Part shown: piece by piece, positions 55,118 through 64,000 of the stretch
How positions within the stretch are numbered: position 1 is the stretch's first letter
How the letters are laid out: each line of letters opens with the position of its first letter
Assembly: GCA_016873255.1 (NCBI GenBank)
Contig: VGXR01000005.1
Coordinates: 1 to 64,000, forward strand
DNA length: 64,000 bases
From: Planctomycetota bacterium
GTDB lineage: Bacteria; Planctomycetota; Phycisphaerae; Phycisphaerales; SM1A02
Direction of reading: 5' to 3'
Made by a program: the position numbers and the translations under genes
Notes under the pieces: model-generated
Told to the model about the DNA's origin: nothing
Databases searched by the model: none
Seen by the model: the letters and a program-made list of their open reading frames with translations, nothing else

Positions 55118-56200
55118 TCAGCCCCAGGCGCCGAGCAGGAGCCCCAGGTCGGATCCGTTGACCGTGCCGTCGTGGTTGAGGTCTGCGCCCGAGGTGCTGC
55201 CATCGGTGCCCCATGCCCCGAGCAGCAAGCCGAGGTCGAAGCCGTTCACCGCGCCGTTGCAGTCGAGGTCGGCGAAGCGGCACGCGGGCCCGGTGGCGAC
55301 GTCCAGTTCCAGGCGTGGCGGCTGCGAGATTCCCAGCTGCACGTAGACGTTCTCCTTGGCGATGAACGCCGGGAACTGGCCCGCCTGCTGCTGCACGAAC
55401 GTGAGGCTCGAAAGCGCGAGGAAGACGCGTCCGCCGTTCAGGCCGGCGCGGAGGTAGTCCTGGATGGCCGGGTTGGCGACGTCGATGTCGAAGGTCATCT
55501 GCGTGCCGGCGGCGACGAGCGATCCCGGCGCCAGCCCGGCGATGGTGCCGACGGCGAAGGGCACCGGATCTCGGCGGTCGCGCGGCGACTGGGACACGTC
55601 GGCGACGATGCCGCCTGAGAGCGCCTCGGCTGCGAATGCGTTGCGGATGCCGGGCAAGAGGAGGTTGGAGCCGGTGGGCGCGTAGGGCGAGTTCTCCTGG
55701 AAGGTGGTCGCCGTCCAGCCGTTGCGGAAGCCGACGCCGTGGCACTCCACGGGCTGGCCTGGGTCTGCGTCGGGCGTCCACGCGGGGTCGCCGGTGGCCA
55801 CGAAGCACTGCCACGGGTCCTGCGTCGGGTCGTAGACGAAGATCAGGTTGTTTGAGACCTCGACCGTGAGCCGTGCGCGCGTGACCGTCAGCGCGTTTCC
55901 TTGGCCGATGGGCACCTGCGAGCCGGTGGCGAAGGCCGCCAGCATCTGGCCGTCGCGGCTGTCGAACTCCGGTGCGCCCGGCGTGCTGCCGAAGGTGCTG
56001 ATGACGGCGCGCGAGCCGGGCGTCGAGTTGAACGGGTACATCCAGCGATCGAGCGCGGGCGCGGGGAACGACGCCTGGATGGTGTCCGCGGCCGAAACGC
56101 GCTCGGCGCCGGCCGCGGCGACCGCTGCCGAGACGACGGCGATCAACGGCGCGGCGGAGCGCGTGGCGGCTCGTGCGGCGAGTGTCGGGGGAGCGTTCAT
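55118..56200 (-). CDS. Secreted protein with GC-type dockerin
   Basis: A 360-residue secreted protein with a long Ala-rich signal peptide (to about residue 38), then a beta-rich domain (about 40-300: FPAPALDRWMYPFN, PVECHGVGFRNGWTATTFQE, FIAKENVYVQLGISQPPR) that I cannot place in a family. Two calcium-loop modules close it: [21 protein letters not shown] and [21 protein letters not shown]. It is probably displayed or anchored through the dockerin, like the protease at 10.5 kb. Only 27 bp separate its ATG from that of the divergent prepilin-like gene. Confidence 0.82.
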   Translation of the reverse strand: MNAPPTLAARAATRSAAPLIAVVSAAVAAAGAERVSAADTIQASFPAPALDRWMYPFNSTPGSRAVISTFGSTPGAPEFDSRDGQMLAAFATGSQVPIGQGNALTVTRARLTVEVSNNLIFVYDPTQDPWQCFVATGDPAWTPDADPGQPVECHGVGFRNGWTATTFQENSPYAPTGSNLLLPGIRNAFAAEALSGGIVADVSQSPRDRRDPVPFAVGTIAGLAPGSLVAAGTQMTFDIDVANPAIQDYLRAGLNGGRVFLALSSLTFVQQQAGQFPAFIAKENVYVQLGISQPPRLELDVATGPACRFADLDCNGAVNGFDLGLLLGAWGTDGSTSGADLNHDGTVNGSDLGLLLGAWG

Positions 56201-56227
56201 AGGGGGTGGAATACTATGGAGGGTTCC

Positions 56228-57145
56228 ATGTGCTGCTTCCACCAATCTCCGTACGAACGCGGTCCGGGGACAGCGGGTTCGGGGGAATTCCGCACGGTGG
56301 CCCGCGTGCGCGGCTTCACGGTGGTTGAACTGCTGGTGGTGCTAGCGATTATCGGTGTATTGGTGGCGATTCTCGTGCCCGTGGCGTTGGGTGCGCGCCG
56401 CACCGCGGCGCGGGTGCGCGAGGCAGCGGCGCTGCGGGCGGTGGCCGCGGCGTGGGTGGGCTACGCGGCCGACCAGGGCGGCGCGGTGCTGCCTGGCTTC
56501 CGTGCCGGGCTGGATGCCCGCGACGAGACCGGCGCGCCCATCCCGCCCGAGGCGTACGGCGGCGACGTCGAGGTGCGCAAGCGCTACCCGTGGCGCCTCG
56601 CGCCGTGGCTCGACCAGGACTTCCGCCGGCTCTATGTCGGCGAGAACGCGGACACCCTCGAGCGGCTCCGGCTGGGGGACCGCAACCAGTACTACTACTT
56701 CGCCTCGCTCTACCCGAGCTTCGGCCTCAACAGCGCGTTCGTCGGCGGGGACGAGGCGCGGTTCCCGTCGGATCCGCAGCTTGCCAACGGCGCGGACAAC
56801 CCGTTCGCGAGGTACTGCGTGACCCGGCTCTCGGGTGCGCGGCGGCCGCAGCGGACGGTGGTGTTCGCGAGCGCGCGGACCAATGCGACCGCTGACGGCA
56901 CCATGAACGAGGGCTACTTCCGAGTGGATGCTCCCTGGCTCAACACGCCGGCGTTGCGCTGGGCCGCGGAGTACTCGTCGGAGGACCCTGCCAGCTGCGG
57001 CAGCGTCAGCCTGCGCGGCGGCGAGGAGGCGGCCACGGCCACCGTGGATGGTGCGGTCGAGTTCCTCGGCATCGATGCGCTCCGCGACATGACGCGCTGG
57101 TGCGATGCCGCCCCGGAGCGCGAATGGTGGATCGGGAAGCCGTAA
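56228..57145 (+). CDS. Prepilin-like (type IV pilin/pseudopilin) protein
   Basis: A 305-residue protein. After a 32-residue leader, the prepilin peptidase motif RGFTVVELLVVLAIIGVLVAILVP gives a Gly|Phe cleavage site and the Glu at +5, followed by the hydrophobic helix. The rest is a mixed soluble domain with about 30 aromatic residues (YYYFASLYPSFGLNS). The start ATG 56228 is chosen because GGAGGG lies 5 bp upstream; ATG 56216 is an alternative. Its TAA stop forms the left end of repeat element C. It is likely part of a type II secretion-like or pilus system not encoded here. Confidence 0.82.
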   Translation: MCCFHQSPYERGPGTAGSGEFRTVARVRGFTVVELLVVLAIIGVLVAILVPVALGARRTAARVREAAALRAVAAAWVGYAADQGGAVLPGFRAGLDARDETGAPIPPEAYGGDVEVRKRYPWRLAPWLDQDFRRLYVGENADTLERLRLGDRNQYYYFASLYPSFGLNSAFVGGDEARFPSDPQLANGADNPFARYCVTRLSGARRPQRTVVFASARTNATADGTMNEGYFRVDAPWLNTPALRWAAEYSSEDPASCGSVSLRGGEEAATATVDGAVEFLGIDALRDMTRWCDAAPEREWWIGKP

Positions 57146-57243
57146 GTCCGCTCCTTCTTAGCGTGGCGCCATTTTCCTGATTCAGAGACCCGGGCAGTTC
57201 TCTGGAGAAGGCAATTGGTGCCAACCTAACCAGGAGCGGATTT
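57144..57243. repeat. Inverted-repeat intergenic element, copy C (bidirectional terminator-like)
   Basis: The left arm AAGTCCGCTCC..GTGGCGCCA (57144-57175) and the right arm CAATTGGTGCC..CCAGGAGCGGATTT (57212-57243) match inverted over about 33 nt with roughly 26 identities. TTCTCTGGAGAA lies beside the right arm. The TAA stops of the prepilin-like gene (left) and acs (right) overlap the two outer tips. The 96-bp gap between these convergent genes is wholly occupied by the element. Confidence 0.8.
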
Positions 57244-59230
57244 ACTCGTCGCTCTCGCGCAGCTTGGCGAGGACGCCGAAGTCCTCGAGCGTGGTGGTGT
57301 CCTGCGTCGTTTCCTTGCCGGCGGCGATGTCGCGCAGCAGGCGGCGCATGATCTTGCCGCTGCGGGTCTTGGGCAGCGCATTGGTGAAGCGGATGACGTC
57401 GGGGCGCGCGATGGCGCCGATGTCCTTCGCCACGTGGTCCATCAGCCGGCGGCGCACCAGGTCGCCCGCGTCCTTCGCGTGGTCGGGGTGCAGCACGCAG
57501 AACGCCGCAACGCCCGTGCCCTTGATCTCGTGCGGCATGCCGACCACCGCCGCCTCCACCACCAGCTTGCTGCCGACGAGCGAGCTCTCGACCTCCGCCG
57601 TGCCGAGCCGGTGGCCGCTGACGTTGAGCACGTCGTCGATGCGCCCCATGATCCAGAAGTAGCCGCGCGAGTCGCGCCGCGCGCCGTCGCCGGCGAGGTA
57701 CATGCCCTTCACGCGCGACCAGTAGGTGTCGACGAATCGCTGGCGGTCGCCGTGCACGCCGCGCAGCATGCCGGGCCACGGCCGGCGGATGACGAGCAGG
57801 CCGCCCGTGTTCGCCGGCTGCTCGTGGCCGTGGTCATCGACCACCGCCGCGTCCACGCCGAACATCGGCAGGGTGCAGCTGCCCGGCACCGTGGGCGTCG
57901 CGCCGGGCAGCGGCGTGATCACGTGACCGCCGGTCTCGGTCTGCCACATGGTGTCGACGATCGGGCAGCGGCCGCCGCCGATCCGCTCGTGGTACCAGAT
58001 CCACGCCTCCGGGTTGATCGGCTCGCCGACGGTGCCGAGGACGCGCAGGCTGGAGAGGTCGTGCTTCGCCGGGTGCGCGTCGCCCCAGCGCATGAAGCTG
58101 CGGATCGCGGTGGGCGCGGTGTAGAAGTGCGTGGCCTTGTGCCGTGCCACGATGGACCAGAAGCGGTCCTCCGCCGGGAAGTTCGGCGCGCCCTCGTACA
58201 TCACCGTGGGCACGCGGTTCGGCAGGATGCCGTAGACGATGTAGCTGTGCCCGGTGATCCAGCCGAGGTCGGCGGTGCAGAAGTAGACCTGCCCTGACGC
58301 CGGCACCAGGTTGAACGTCCAGCGCGCGGTGGCCGCGGTGTAGACCATGTAGCCGCCCGTCGTGTGCACGATTCCCTTGGGCTTGCCCGTGCTGCCGGAC
58401 GTGTACAGCAGGAAGAGCGGGTGCTCGCTGTCGACCGGCTCGCACGCGCGCGTGGCGGGCTGCTTCGCGACGACGTCGTGCCACCATGCATCGCGGCCCG
58501 GCTTCATGGCGCAGTCGCCGCCGGTGCGGCGCAGCACCAGCACGTGCCGCACGTCCGGCAGCTTCTCGCACGCTGCGTCCACGTTCGCCTTGAGCGGCAC
58601 GACCGCACCGCGCCGCCATGCGCCGTCGCAGGTGACGATCAGCTTGCTCGCGGCATCCTGCACGCGGTCGACGATGGCCTGCGCGGCGAACCCGCCGAAG
58701 ATCACGCTGTGCGGCGCGCCGATCCGCGCGCACGCGAGCACCGCCACCGCAAGCTCCGGGACCATGCCCATGTAGATGGTCACCACGTCGCCCTTGCGCA
58801 CGCCGAGCGACTCGAGCGCCGCGGCGCAGCGGGCCACCTCGTCCCGCAGCTCTCGGTAGGTGATGCGGCGCACCTCCGGGCCGGCGGCACCGACGGGCTC
58901 GCCTTCCCAGATGATGGCGGTCTCGTCGCCGTGCCCCTCCTCCACCTGGCGGTCGACCGCGTTGAAGCACGCGTTGGTGGTGCCGCCGACGAACCACCTC
59001 GCATCGGGCAGCTCCCACTCGAGCACCTTGGACCACGGCGTGAACCAGCGGAAGCCGCGCGCGACCTCGGCCCAGAAGCCCTCCGGGTCCTTCATGGAGC
59101 GTTCGTGCATGGCCGCGTACGTGGCCATGTCGGGCACCTGGACCGTGCCCATGCGCGCGGCGAAGTCGGCCGGCGGCGGGAAGACGCGGTCCTCGGTCAG
59201 GACGGAACGGATGGAGGCGGAGCCGGTCAT
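57242..59230 (-). CDS. acs: Acetyl-CoA synthetase
   Basis: A 662-residue AMP-forming ligase making acetyl-CoA from acetate. ATP/AMP loop YTSGSTGKPKGIVHT, acyl-adenylate segment MWQTETGGHVITPLPG, hinge GRIDDVLNVSGHRLGTAEVES and the acetylation-regulated lysine in RSGKIMRRLL are all present. A usual Acs N terminus (VFPPPADFAARM) follows the ATG at 59230. The TAA stop is part of element C. Confidence 0.97.
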   Translation of the reverse strand: MTGSASIRSVLTEDRVFPPPADFAARMGTVQVPDMATYAAMHERSMKDPEGFWAEVARGFRWFTPWSKVLEWELPDARWFVGGTTNACFNAVDRQVEEGHGDETAIIWEGEPVGAAGPEVRRITYRELRDEVARCAAALESLGVRKGDVVTIYMGMVPELAVAVLACARIGAPHSVIFGGFAAQAIVDRVQDAASKLIVTCDGAWRRGAVVPLKANVDAACEKLPDVRHVLVLRRTGGDCAMKPGRDAWWHDVVAKQPATRACEPVDSEHPLFLLYTSGSTGKPKGIVHTTGGYMVYTAATARWTFNLVPASGQVYFCTADLGWITGHSYIVYGILPNRVPTVMYEGAPNFPAEDRFWSIVARHKATHFYTAPTAIRSFMRWGDAHPAKHDLSSLRVLGTVGEPINPEAWIWYHERIGGGRCPIVDTMWQTETGGHVITPLPGATPTVPGSCTLPMFGVDAAVVDDHGHEQPANTGGLLVIRRPWPGMLRGVHGDRQRFVDTYWSRVKGMYLAGDGARRDSRGYFWIMGRIDDVLNVSGHRLGTAEVESSLVGSKLVVEAAVVGMPHEIKGTGVAAFCVLHPDHAKDAGDLVRRRLMDHVAKDIGAIARPDVIRFTNALPKTRSGKIMRRLLRDIAAGKETTQDTTTLEDFGVLAKLRESDE

Positions 59231-59392
59231 GCGGGGCAACTTACCGCGGGCGCGCGGACCGGCGGGGGAGCCGCCGTCGGCGGCGCGCCCGGCGACCGGC
59301 GCGGCCGAGCGGGAACTTCTGCCGTGCCCACCGATGCGCTTCCGCACGGCCCGTACCGTCAGCCGCGTGTGGAACCGAAGGAGGATGACGGG

Positions 59393-59893
59393 ATGGAACG
59401 GACCGATCGAGGATGGTTCGCCGCGCCGGTGCTCGCGGCCGTGATGGCATGGATCCCGGACGCACCGCCGGCCGTTGCGGGGCCGCATGCCGAGCAGGGG
59501 CCCGCGGCCGTGACCTGCCCGCTGGTGCGTGCGGGCACGCGCGTGGTGTGCCGCGTCCCCGAGGACACGTGCGACAGCGGATTCGTCACCTCGTACGCGG
59601 CGTGCATCAACGACACGGCGACCGACGGCAGCCCGGGCGTGCTCGCGGAGGCGTTCCGGCCGGTGTCGCAGGGCGGCCGGTTCCGGGTGAACGTGGAGCC
59701 GTGCCCGGTCGAGGTGACGGTGTACCGGTGCAGCTGCACCCCGCTGGGCGACTACTGCGCGTTCGGGAGCCAGTGCAAGCGGACGGCGGTGATCTCCGGC
59801 ACGGTGATCCCGCCCGACGCCTATGCGCTCGCCGTGCCGTGCGGACCCAACTCGCCCCTGCCGCCCGGCCCGACCGGGCCGATGGTCGCATGA
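59393..59893 (+). CDS. Secreted cysteine-rich protein of unknown function
   Basis: A 166-residue protein with a signal-like N terminus (APVLAAVMAWIPDAPPAVAG), ten cysteines between residue 40 and 155 (including TCPLVRAG, DTCDSG, YRCSCTP and SQCK) and a Pro/Gly-rich end. The even Cys count suits disulfides in an extracytoplasmic protein. AAGGAGG is 8 bp before ATG 59393. Its stop overlaps the next start (ATGA), so it leads a three-gene coupled operon. I do not recognise the family. Confidence 0.65.
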   Translation: MERTDRGWFAAPVLAAVMAWIPDAPPAVAGPHAEQGPAAVTCPLVRAGTRVVCRVPEDTCDSGFVTSYAACINDTATDGSPGVLAEAFRPVSQGGRFRVNVEPCPVEVTVYRCSCTPLGDYCAFGSQCKRTAVISGTVIPPDAYALAVPCGPNSPLPPGPTGPMVA

Positions 59894-61734
59894 GGGCTGC
59901 GCTGCTCCTTGCGGCGGCGCTCCTCGGTGACGGCGCGGCGCAGCTGCCCCGCGCCGCCACCGACCTCGGGCGCATCGACCCGCCGTTCGCCGAGCCGATC
60001 CAGGCGAGCGTCCTCGTGCGCAACGCGGGCGCGGCGGAGGCGGCGATCGACCGCGCCGTGCCGCACTGCGCGGGCTGCACGCGCATCGCGTCCGCGCCGC
60101 GGTCGATCCCCGCGGGCGGGACCGGCGAGGTGCGCCTGCTCCTCGAACCGGGGCGGTCGCGCGGTCGCCTCCGCTTCGGGGCCACGCTCCTGAGCGGCGG
60201 TGCGCCCTAGTGCACGGCCGAGGTCACGATGCTCGTGCCGGGGATCGACGCCGGCGCGTCCGGTGCGATCGACCTGGGGAACGTGGCGCCGGGCGCCGCG
60301 ATCGAGCGCGCAATCCCGGTTCGGATCGTCGCCGCGCCCGGGGCGGCATGCTCGGCCGTCGCGCGCGGCGACGCGGCGCGCGCGTGGTTCGAGTCCGGCG
60401 GGGCTGCGGGCGTGCCGCTCGGCCACGGGCTCGAGGAGCGGCGCGGTCGCGCGGTGGTCGCGATCGAGGTGCCGCCCGAGGCGCCCGACGGTGCCATCGA
60501 GCGGGCGGTGGACATCGAGCTCTCCGAGGGCGGCCGGGTGGTCGACCGATCGCGCGTCATGGTCCGTGCGACGATCACCCGCCCGTCCGCGGCCGAGCCG
60601 GCGGCGCTGTTCGTGACGGCGTCGGCGGATGGGGGCGAGCGCGAGTTCGAGGTCCTCCTGCCCGCGTGCGGCGCACGGGTCGAGGCGGAGGGCGCCAGGA
60701 TCCTGGGCGTCGTCGTGGACGGCGCGGGCTCGAGGGTGAGGCTGATGCCGGACGTGGCCGCCGGTGAGTGGGCGCGCGGCGTGCGTCGGGGCGTGATCCG
60801 CCTCCGATGCGGTGCCGCGGCACACGATGTCCCGTGGCTCGGCTGCGACCTCGATCCCGCCGACCCCCCGCCGACGCCCGCCGCGCTCCGGGAGGTCATC
60901 GCCTTCAAGCGCGACATCGTCCGGGCGTCCACCAGCGCCTACCTCGAGGACACCTTCGTGGCCGCCGAGTTGCTGCGCGGACCGCCTCCCGGCGCCCCGC
61001 CCGGGACCGGCGTCCGGATCCGGCGCTGGGTCCACCGGAGCCATGACGGCTGCTTCCGCACGACGGCCATCCGTCCTGACGGTGCGCAGGGCGTCGATGT
61101 CACGGTGAGCGACGGGCGCATGGAGGCGCGCGGCGGCCGTGATGGCGCGGTGGCGGTCCGGGAGGAGGCAGGCGCCGCCGGGCACGCGCTGCGTGCCGAG
61201 TGGGAAGCCGTCGCGGGCATGCTCGGGTCGGTCGCCCGCGGGACGGCGCGCGATGGGCTCGAGGACCTCGCGGAGGCGATTGACCGGGAACCCGCGGGCG
61301 CCGTGCAGGTGGCATGGGATGCCCCCGAGGAGGGCGGCCGCGCGCTCCTTCGCGTCACCCTCGGCGGCGGCTCGCCGATGCGCGTCTGGCTGGACCCGGG
61401 CCACGGGCTCGCGGTGGTACGCCGCGCGCAGTCGGTCGACGACGGGTCCGTCGTCGACCGCGTGGCCTGGACGGCCGATTCGTTCTTCGCGACGCCGTGC
61501 GGCATCGAGCTTCCCGGACGCGTCCGCTCGATCCAGGAGCGCGGCCCCGCCGCCGCCGAACATCACGGCGCACCGCACCGTACCGTGCACGAGCAGGCCA
61601 TGCGTTGCCTGGCGTTCCGGATCGACCCGCCCGCGGGCGAGGTCGATCGGTCGCCGGAGCGGTGGTCGGAGCAGGTGCGGCAGCAGGCCCTCGCCATGTG
61701 GGACGAGGGGTGCCCGCGGCAGGAGCATCCATGA
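59890..61734 (+). pseudogene. Secreted protein with DUF1573-like N terminus, interrupted by in-frame TAG
   Basis: From ATG 59890 (overlapping the preceding stop) a signal peptide and a beta domain (DLGRIDPPFAEPIQASVLVRN, HCAGCTRI) run to a TAG at 60208-60210. The same frame then continues without a stop to 61734: CTAEVTMLVPGIDAGASG and IDLGNVAPGAAIERAIPV, plausibly the other half of the same beta-sandwich. A start at ATG 60229 could restart translation but would lack a signal peptide. CAG to TAG or GAG to TAG would be the simplest single-base change. The C-terminal half holds no motif I know. Either a nonsense mutation or a sequencing error. Confidence 0.68.
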
Positions 61735-63662
61735 CGATGAGGCATCCGCGCGTGATCCAGGTCCGTCGCACCATCGTGCTGGCCGCCGGCATCTCGGCGT
61801 GCGCCATCGGCGCCGTCGCGCGGCCGGCCCGCGCGCAAGGTTGCTTCGGGCCCCCGGTGCCGACCGTCTCGCCCGCGGACGCCGTCGCGCTCGCGCGCGC
61901 CTGCGGCGGCGGCGACGGAGGGATCGCCGTGGCGCTCGCGCTCCAGTCCGACCGGTTCGCGGAGTGGTCCGCGCGTTGGGAGGGCGGAGCCGAGCCCGGC
62001 GGCGCGGAGGCCTTGTGGCTCCGCGTGCTCGGCGCCCGGCGCGATGGGTCCGGCAAGGTCATGGCCGCGGATGCGCCGCGGCTGCGGGCCTCCGGGCAGG
62101 CCGCGCGCGACGACCTCGCGGTCCAGCGCCGCGCGGACCGTGCACTCCTCGACGCCATCGTGGCGAACGCGTGCCCGGGCGGCAACGTGGCCGCGGTCCG
62201 CGCGCGCGCCGCGGCGATCATCCGCCGGCCAATGATCTTCGAGACCCGCGGCGTCCTCGTCACCGACCCGCTGCAGTTCCTCGAGTGCGACCCGGCGGTC
62301 GTGGCGCGCCTCGTGTCGCTCGGCGGCGGCGAGGCGCTCGCCGCCGCTGGGAAGTCAGTTGAGGAGGCGTTCGCGGCACGGCAGCTCGTGGCGGTCAACC
62401 GGATGCTCGAAGCCGCCCTCGACAACTCGGATCCGTGGAACGACCCGAAGTTGGATGCGGCGAGCGACGGCGTATGGTCCGCGTTCGGGCGCGCCTCCCA
62501 GGCGATCGGGGCCGTGGACCCTGCCGCGGGCGCGTGGCTGCGCCTCCGCGCCGCGAACGACCGCGCCTCGAAGGCGCCGCCCCGCACGCCCACGGAAGAC
62601 GAGATTGCCGCGCGCATCGGCCAGGTTCCCCTCGAAGATGGCGACGGCGAGTTGGAGCGATACGCCGCCCGCCGGAAGGCCCTGCTCGACGACCTGCTCA
62701 CCCAGCGCCGCCGGCTCGAGCGCGCGGCCTCGCGGATGGAGGCCGCGCTTGAGTCGGTGGTCACGCAGCCGCCGACGCCGGAGATCCTCGCGCTCGGTGC
62801 GCGCCTGGCCCCGGATTCCTCCGCGATCGCCGCGGCCCTCGACCGGGACGGGCCGCTCGACGCGCGTGACGTCGACCGCCTCTCCGCCCGCGCGGCGGCG
62901 GCGGCAGAGGAGGTGCTCGCCGCGGTGCCGTCGCCGCGGACGTTCGCCGTCCGGCCCGGCGAGGTCTATCGGCTTGCCTCGTGGGTGATGGAGCCGTGGA
63001 TCCTCGAGTCCAACGACGAGGCGGAGGGCTGCGACTGCAAACCGACCGCGTGGCTCGAGACCGGCTGGCCGGCGCACGCGGCGCTCGCCTGCGTCGATGT
63101 CGGCACCATCGCCGGCTGCGCGGCCGTCGATCGGTCGCCGCACTGCAAGGCGCTCGCCGCGCTCAACGCGGAGCGCGCATCGATCCCGCTGGGGCAGGGC
63201 GACCCGGCCGCCGCGGAGCAGCTGTCGGACCTCTTGCGGCGGGCCCGCGACCGGATGTTCGCCGCGCTGCGTGCCTCGATCGCCGCGCTGCCCGACGCCG
63301 AGGCCCAGCCGGAGCGGCGCGCCGCGGCGCTGCGGGGGTGGTGCCTCTCCGCGTTCCCCGGGCTGCGCCAGGTGCACGACGACGCCGTCCGCGACATCCG
63401 CGCGGCCGGCCCGCAGGACGCGGATGCGCGCATCGCCGCGATGGACCGCGCCGTCACGGGCGCGATGGAGCGCATCTTGGCGATGTCCCCCGGGTCCGCG
63501 ACGCAGGATCCCGCCGCCGGCCTCCGCGCGGTGCTCGGGTCCCAGGCCGCGCTCCGGTCCGTGGCCAACGCGTTCGAGCAGGCGGCCGCATCCCTGGCGC
63601 CTCCCCCGGCCGACGACGGCGTGGGCGCGATCGGAGCACGCCTCCGCGACGAACTGCCGTAG
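61731..63662 (+). CDS. Large secreted helical protein of unknown function
   Basis: A 643-residue protein with a signal peptide (VRRTIVLAAGISACAIGAVARPARA) and mainly alpha-helical sequence rich in Ala, Arg and Asp. A long amphipathic helical part (about 300-360: YAARRKALLDDLLTQRRRLERAASRMEAALESVV) suggests a coiled coil. A Cys pair (EGCDCKPTAW) and scattered Cys may form disulfides. The ATG overlaps the end of the broken upstream gene (ATGA). No domain is recognised. Confidence 0.65.
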   Translation: MTMRHPRVIQVRRTIVLAAGISACAIGAVARPARAQGCFGPPVPTVSPADAVALARACGGGDGGIAVALALQSDRFAEWSARWEGGAEPGGAEALWLRVLGARRDGSGKVMAADAPRLRASGQAARDDLAVQRRADRALLDAIVANACPGGNVAAVRARAAAIIRRPMIFETRGVLVTDPLQFLECDPAVVARLVSLGGGEALAAAGKSVEEAFAARQLVAVNRMLEAALDNSDPWNDPKLDAASDGVWSAFGRASQAIGAVDPAAGAWLRLRAANDRASKAPPRTPTEDEIAARIGQVPLEDGDGELERYAARRKALLDDLLTQRRRLERAASRMEAALESVVTQPPTPEILALGARLAPDSSAIAAALDRDGPLDARDVDRLSARAAAAAEEVLAAVPSPRTFAVRPGEVYRLASWVMEPWILESNDEAEGCDCKPTAWLETGWPAHAALACVDVGTIAGCAAVDRSPHCKALAALNAERASIPLGQGDPAAAEQLSDLLRRARDRMFAALRASIAALPDAEAQPERRAAALRGWCLSAFPGLRQVHDDAVRDIRAAGPQDADARIAAMDRAVTGAMERILAMSPGSATQDPAAGLRAVLGSQAALRSVANAFEQAAASLAPPPADDGVGAIGARLRDELP

Positions 63663-63668
63663 CCGAGC

Positions 63669-63713
63669 CGATCCGTCGGTCGCCGATCCGTCAGTCGCCG
63701 ATCCGTCAGTCGC
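63669..63713 (+). repeat. 15-bp tandem repeat at the alaS 3' end
   Basis: CGATCCGTCAGTCGC is repeated at 63669, 63684 and 63699 (first copy with one change). It spans the 43-bp gap before alaS and includes the alaS stop (63706-63708). A replication-slippage scar. Confidence 0.75.
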
Positions 63714-64000
63714 CGAGCCGCGCGCCCGCGAACGCCTTCGCCGCGCGCAGCGCCTCGGGCAGGCGCGCGGGCTCCTTGCCGCCGGCCTGCGCGAAGTCGG
63801 GGCGGCCGCCGCCCTTGCCGCCGCACGCCTCGGCCGCCGCTCGCGCCCAGTCGCCGGCTCGGAGGCCCTTGTCCTGGAGCGCCTTCGGCACGTCGGCCGC
63901 GATCGAGACCTTCCCGGCGTCCTCGTCGGCGCTCATGAGCAGGATCGCGCTGTCGGGACGCTTCGCGCGCACCGCGCTCAGCGCCGAGAGCAGCGCCGCC
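63706..64000 (-). CDS. alaS: Alanyl-tRNA synthetase, C-terminal end (5' partial)
   Basis: The last 97 codons of an AlaRS; the gene continues beyond the right edge. The DHHA1 part is recognisable from VRAKRPDSAILLMSADEDAGKVSIAADVPK to ACGGKGGGRPDFAQAGGK, the Gly-rich motif conserved at the very end of AlaRS. The stop lies in a 15-bp tandem repeat. It aminoacylates tRNA-Ala; nothing unusual in this segment. Confidence 0.93.
   Translation of the reverse strand, partial: AALLSALSAVRAKRPDSAILLMSADEDAGKVSIAADVPKALQDKGLRAGDWARAAAEACGGKGGGRPDFAQAGGKEPARLPEALRAAKAFAGARLGD

Noticed and set aside
60208-60210. TAG read as pyrrolysine or other recoded amino acid
   Set aside because: No pylT, pylS or recoding signal is visible in the window and Planctomycetes are not known to use it; a nonsense change or sequence error is simpler.

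Overview
This is a 64 kb piece of a very GC-rich, gene-dense chromosome, probably from a planctomycete of the Phycisphaerae/Phycisphaerales type. The evidence is several secreted proteins ending in paired DLNGDG..DGADLG..L..WG modules (GC-type dockerin-like), an Alternative Complex III plus caa3 oxidase operon, many short-overlap gene junctions (ATGA, GTGA, TGATG), a prepilin-like protein and an ECF sigma factor. The assignment is inferred from content, not from a marker-gene phylogeny. No prophage, insertion sequence or cas gene was seen.

Layout. 1-3.0 kb: two dockerin-type secreted proteins (one cut by the window edge, one a wrecked remnant), a cyclophilin and a secreted unknown. 3.1-3.5 kb: tRNA-Cys with an 87 bp duplication of its 3' end and terminator. 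3.5-7.3 kb: diguanylate cyclase, gatB, hpt, PH-domain protein. 7.3-16 kb: dnaJ/cbpA-like gene, polyferredoxin-TPR membrane protein, subtilase, metK, rsmB, ptsN-like gene, then about 600 bp of repeat-rich non-coding DNA. 16-21 kb: DUF151 nuclease, HAD hydrolase and truD, convergent with tatD-tatC-tadA.

21-39.5 kb is the core of the window: actABCDEF, a small membrane protein, SCO1, coxB(cyt c)-coxA-coxC-coxD-second subunit III and a 42-residue membrane peptide. These are followed by ctaB-DUF3179 on the opposite strand and ctaA divergent from ctaB. Together they make a complete quinol-to-oxygen branch: ACIII oxidises quinol, the caa3 oxidase reduces oxygen, SCO1 matures CuA, and CtaB and CtaA make haem O and haem A. 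Four of the subunits carry histidine-rich tails.

39.5-50.4 kb: a DUF1573/alpha-toroid fusion, an MDR dehydrogenase, clpS, a MacA-MacB-TolC-like exporter, an ECF sigma factor with a translationally coupled unknown partner, and a tmRNA gene whose tag can be read. 50.4-64 kb: low-molecular-weight phosphatase, flavin reductase, SerA-like dehydrogenase, degenerate DUF1015-like protein, HD-GYP protein with a sigma region-4-like protein, dockerin protein and prepilin-like protein (divergent), acs, a three-cistron operon of secreted unknowns (the middle gene broken by an in-frame TAG), and the 3' end of alaS.

The most unusual pattern is a family of imperfect inverted-repeat elements. Their arms share TTGGCACCAATTG and TTCTCnnGAGAA cores, and they sit directly at stop codons (7259-7356, 15510-16030, 57144-57243). 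They look like a lineage-specific terminator, REP-like or uptake-sequence-like element.
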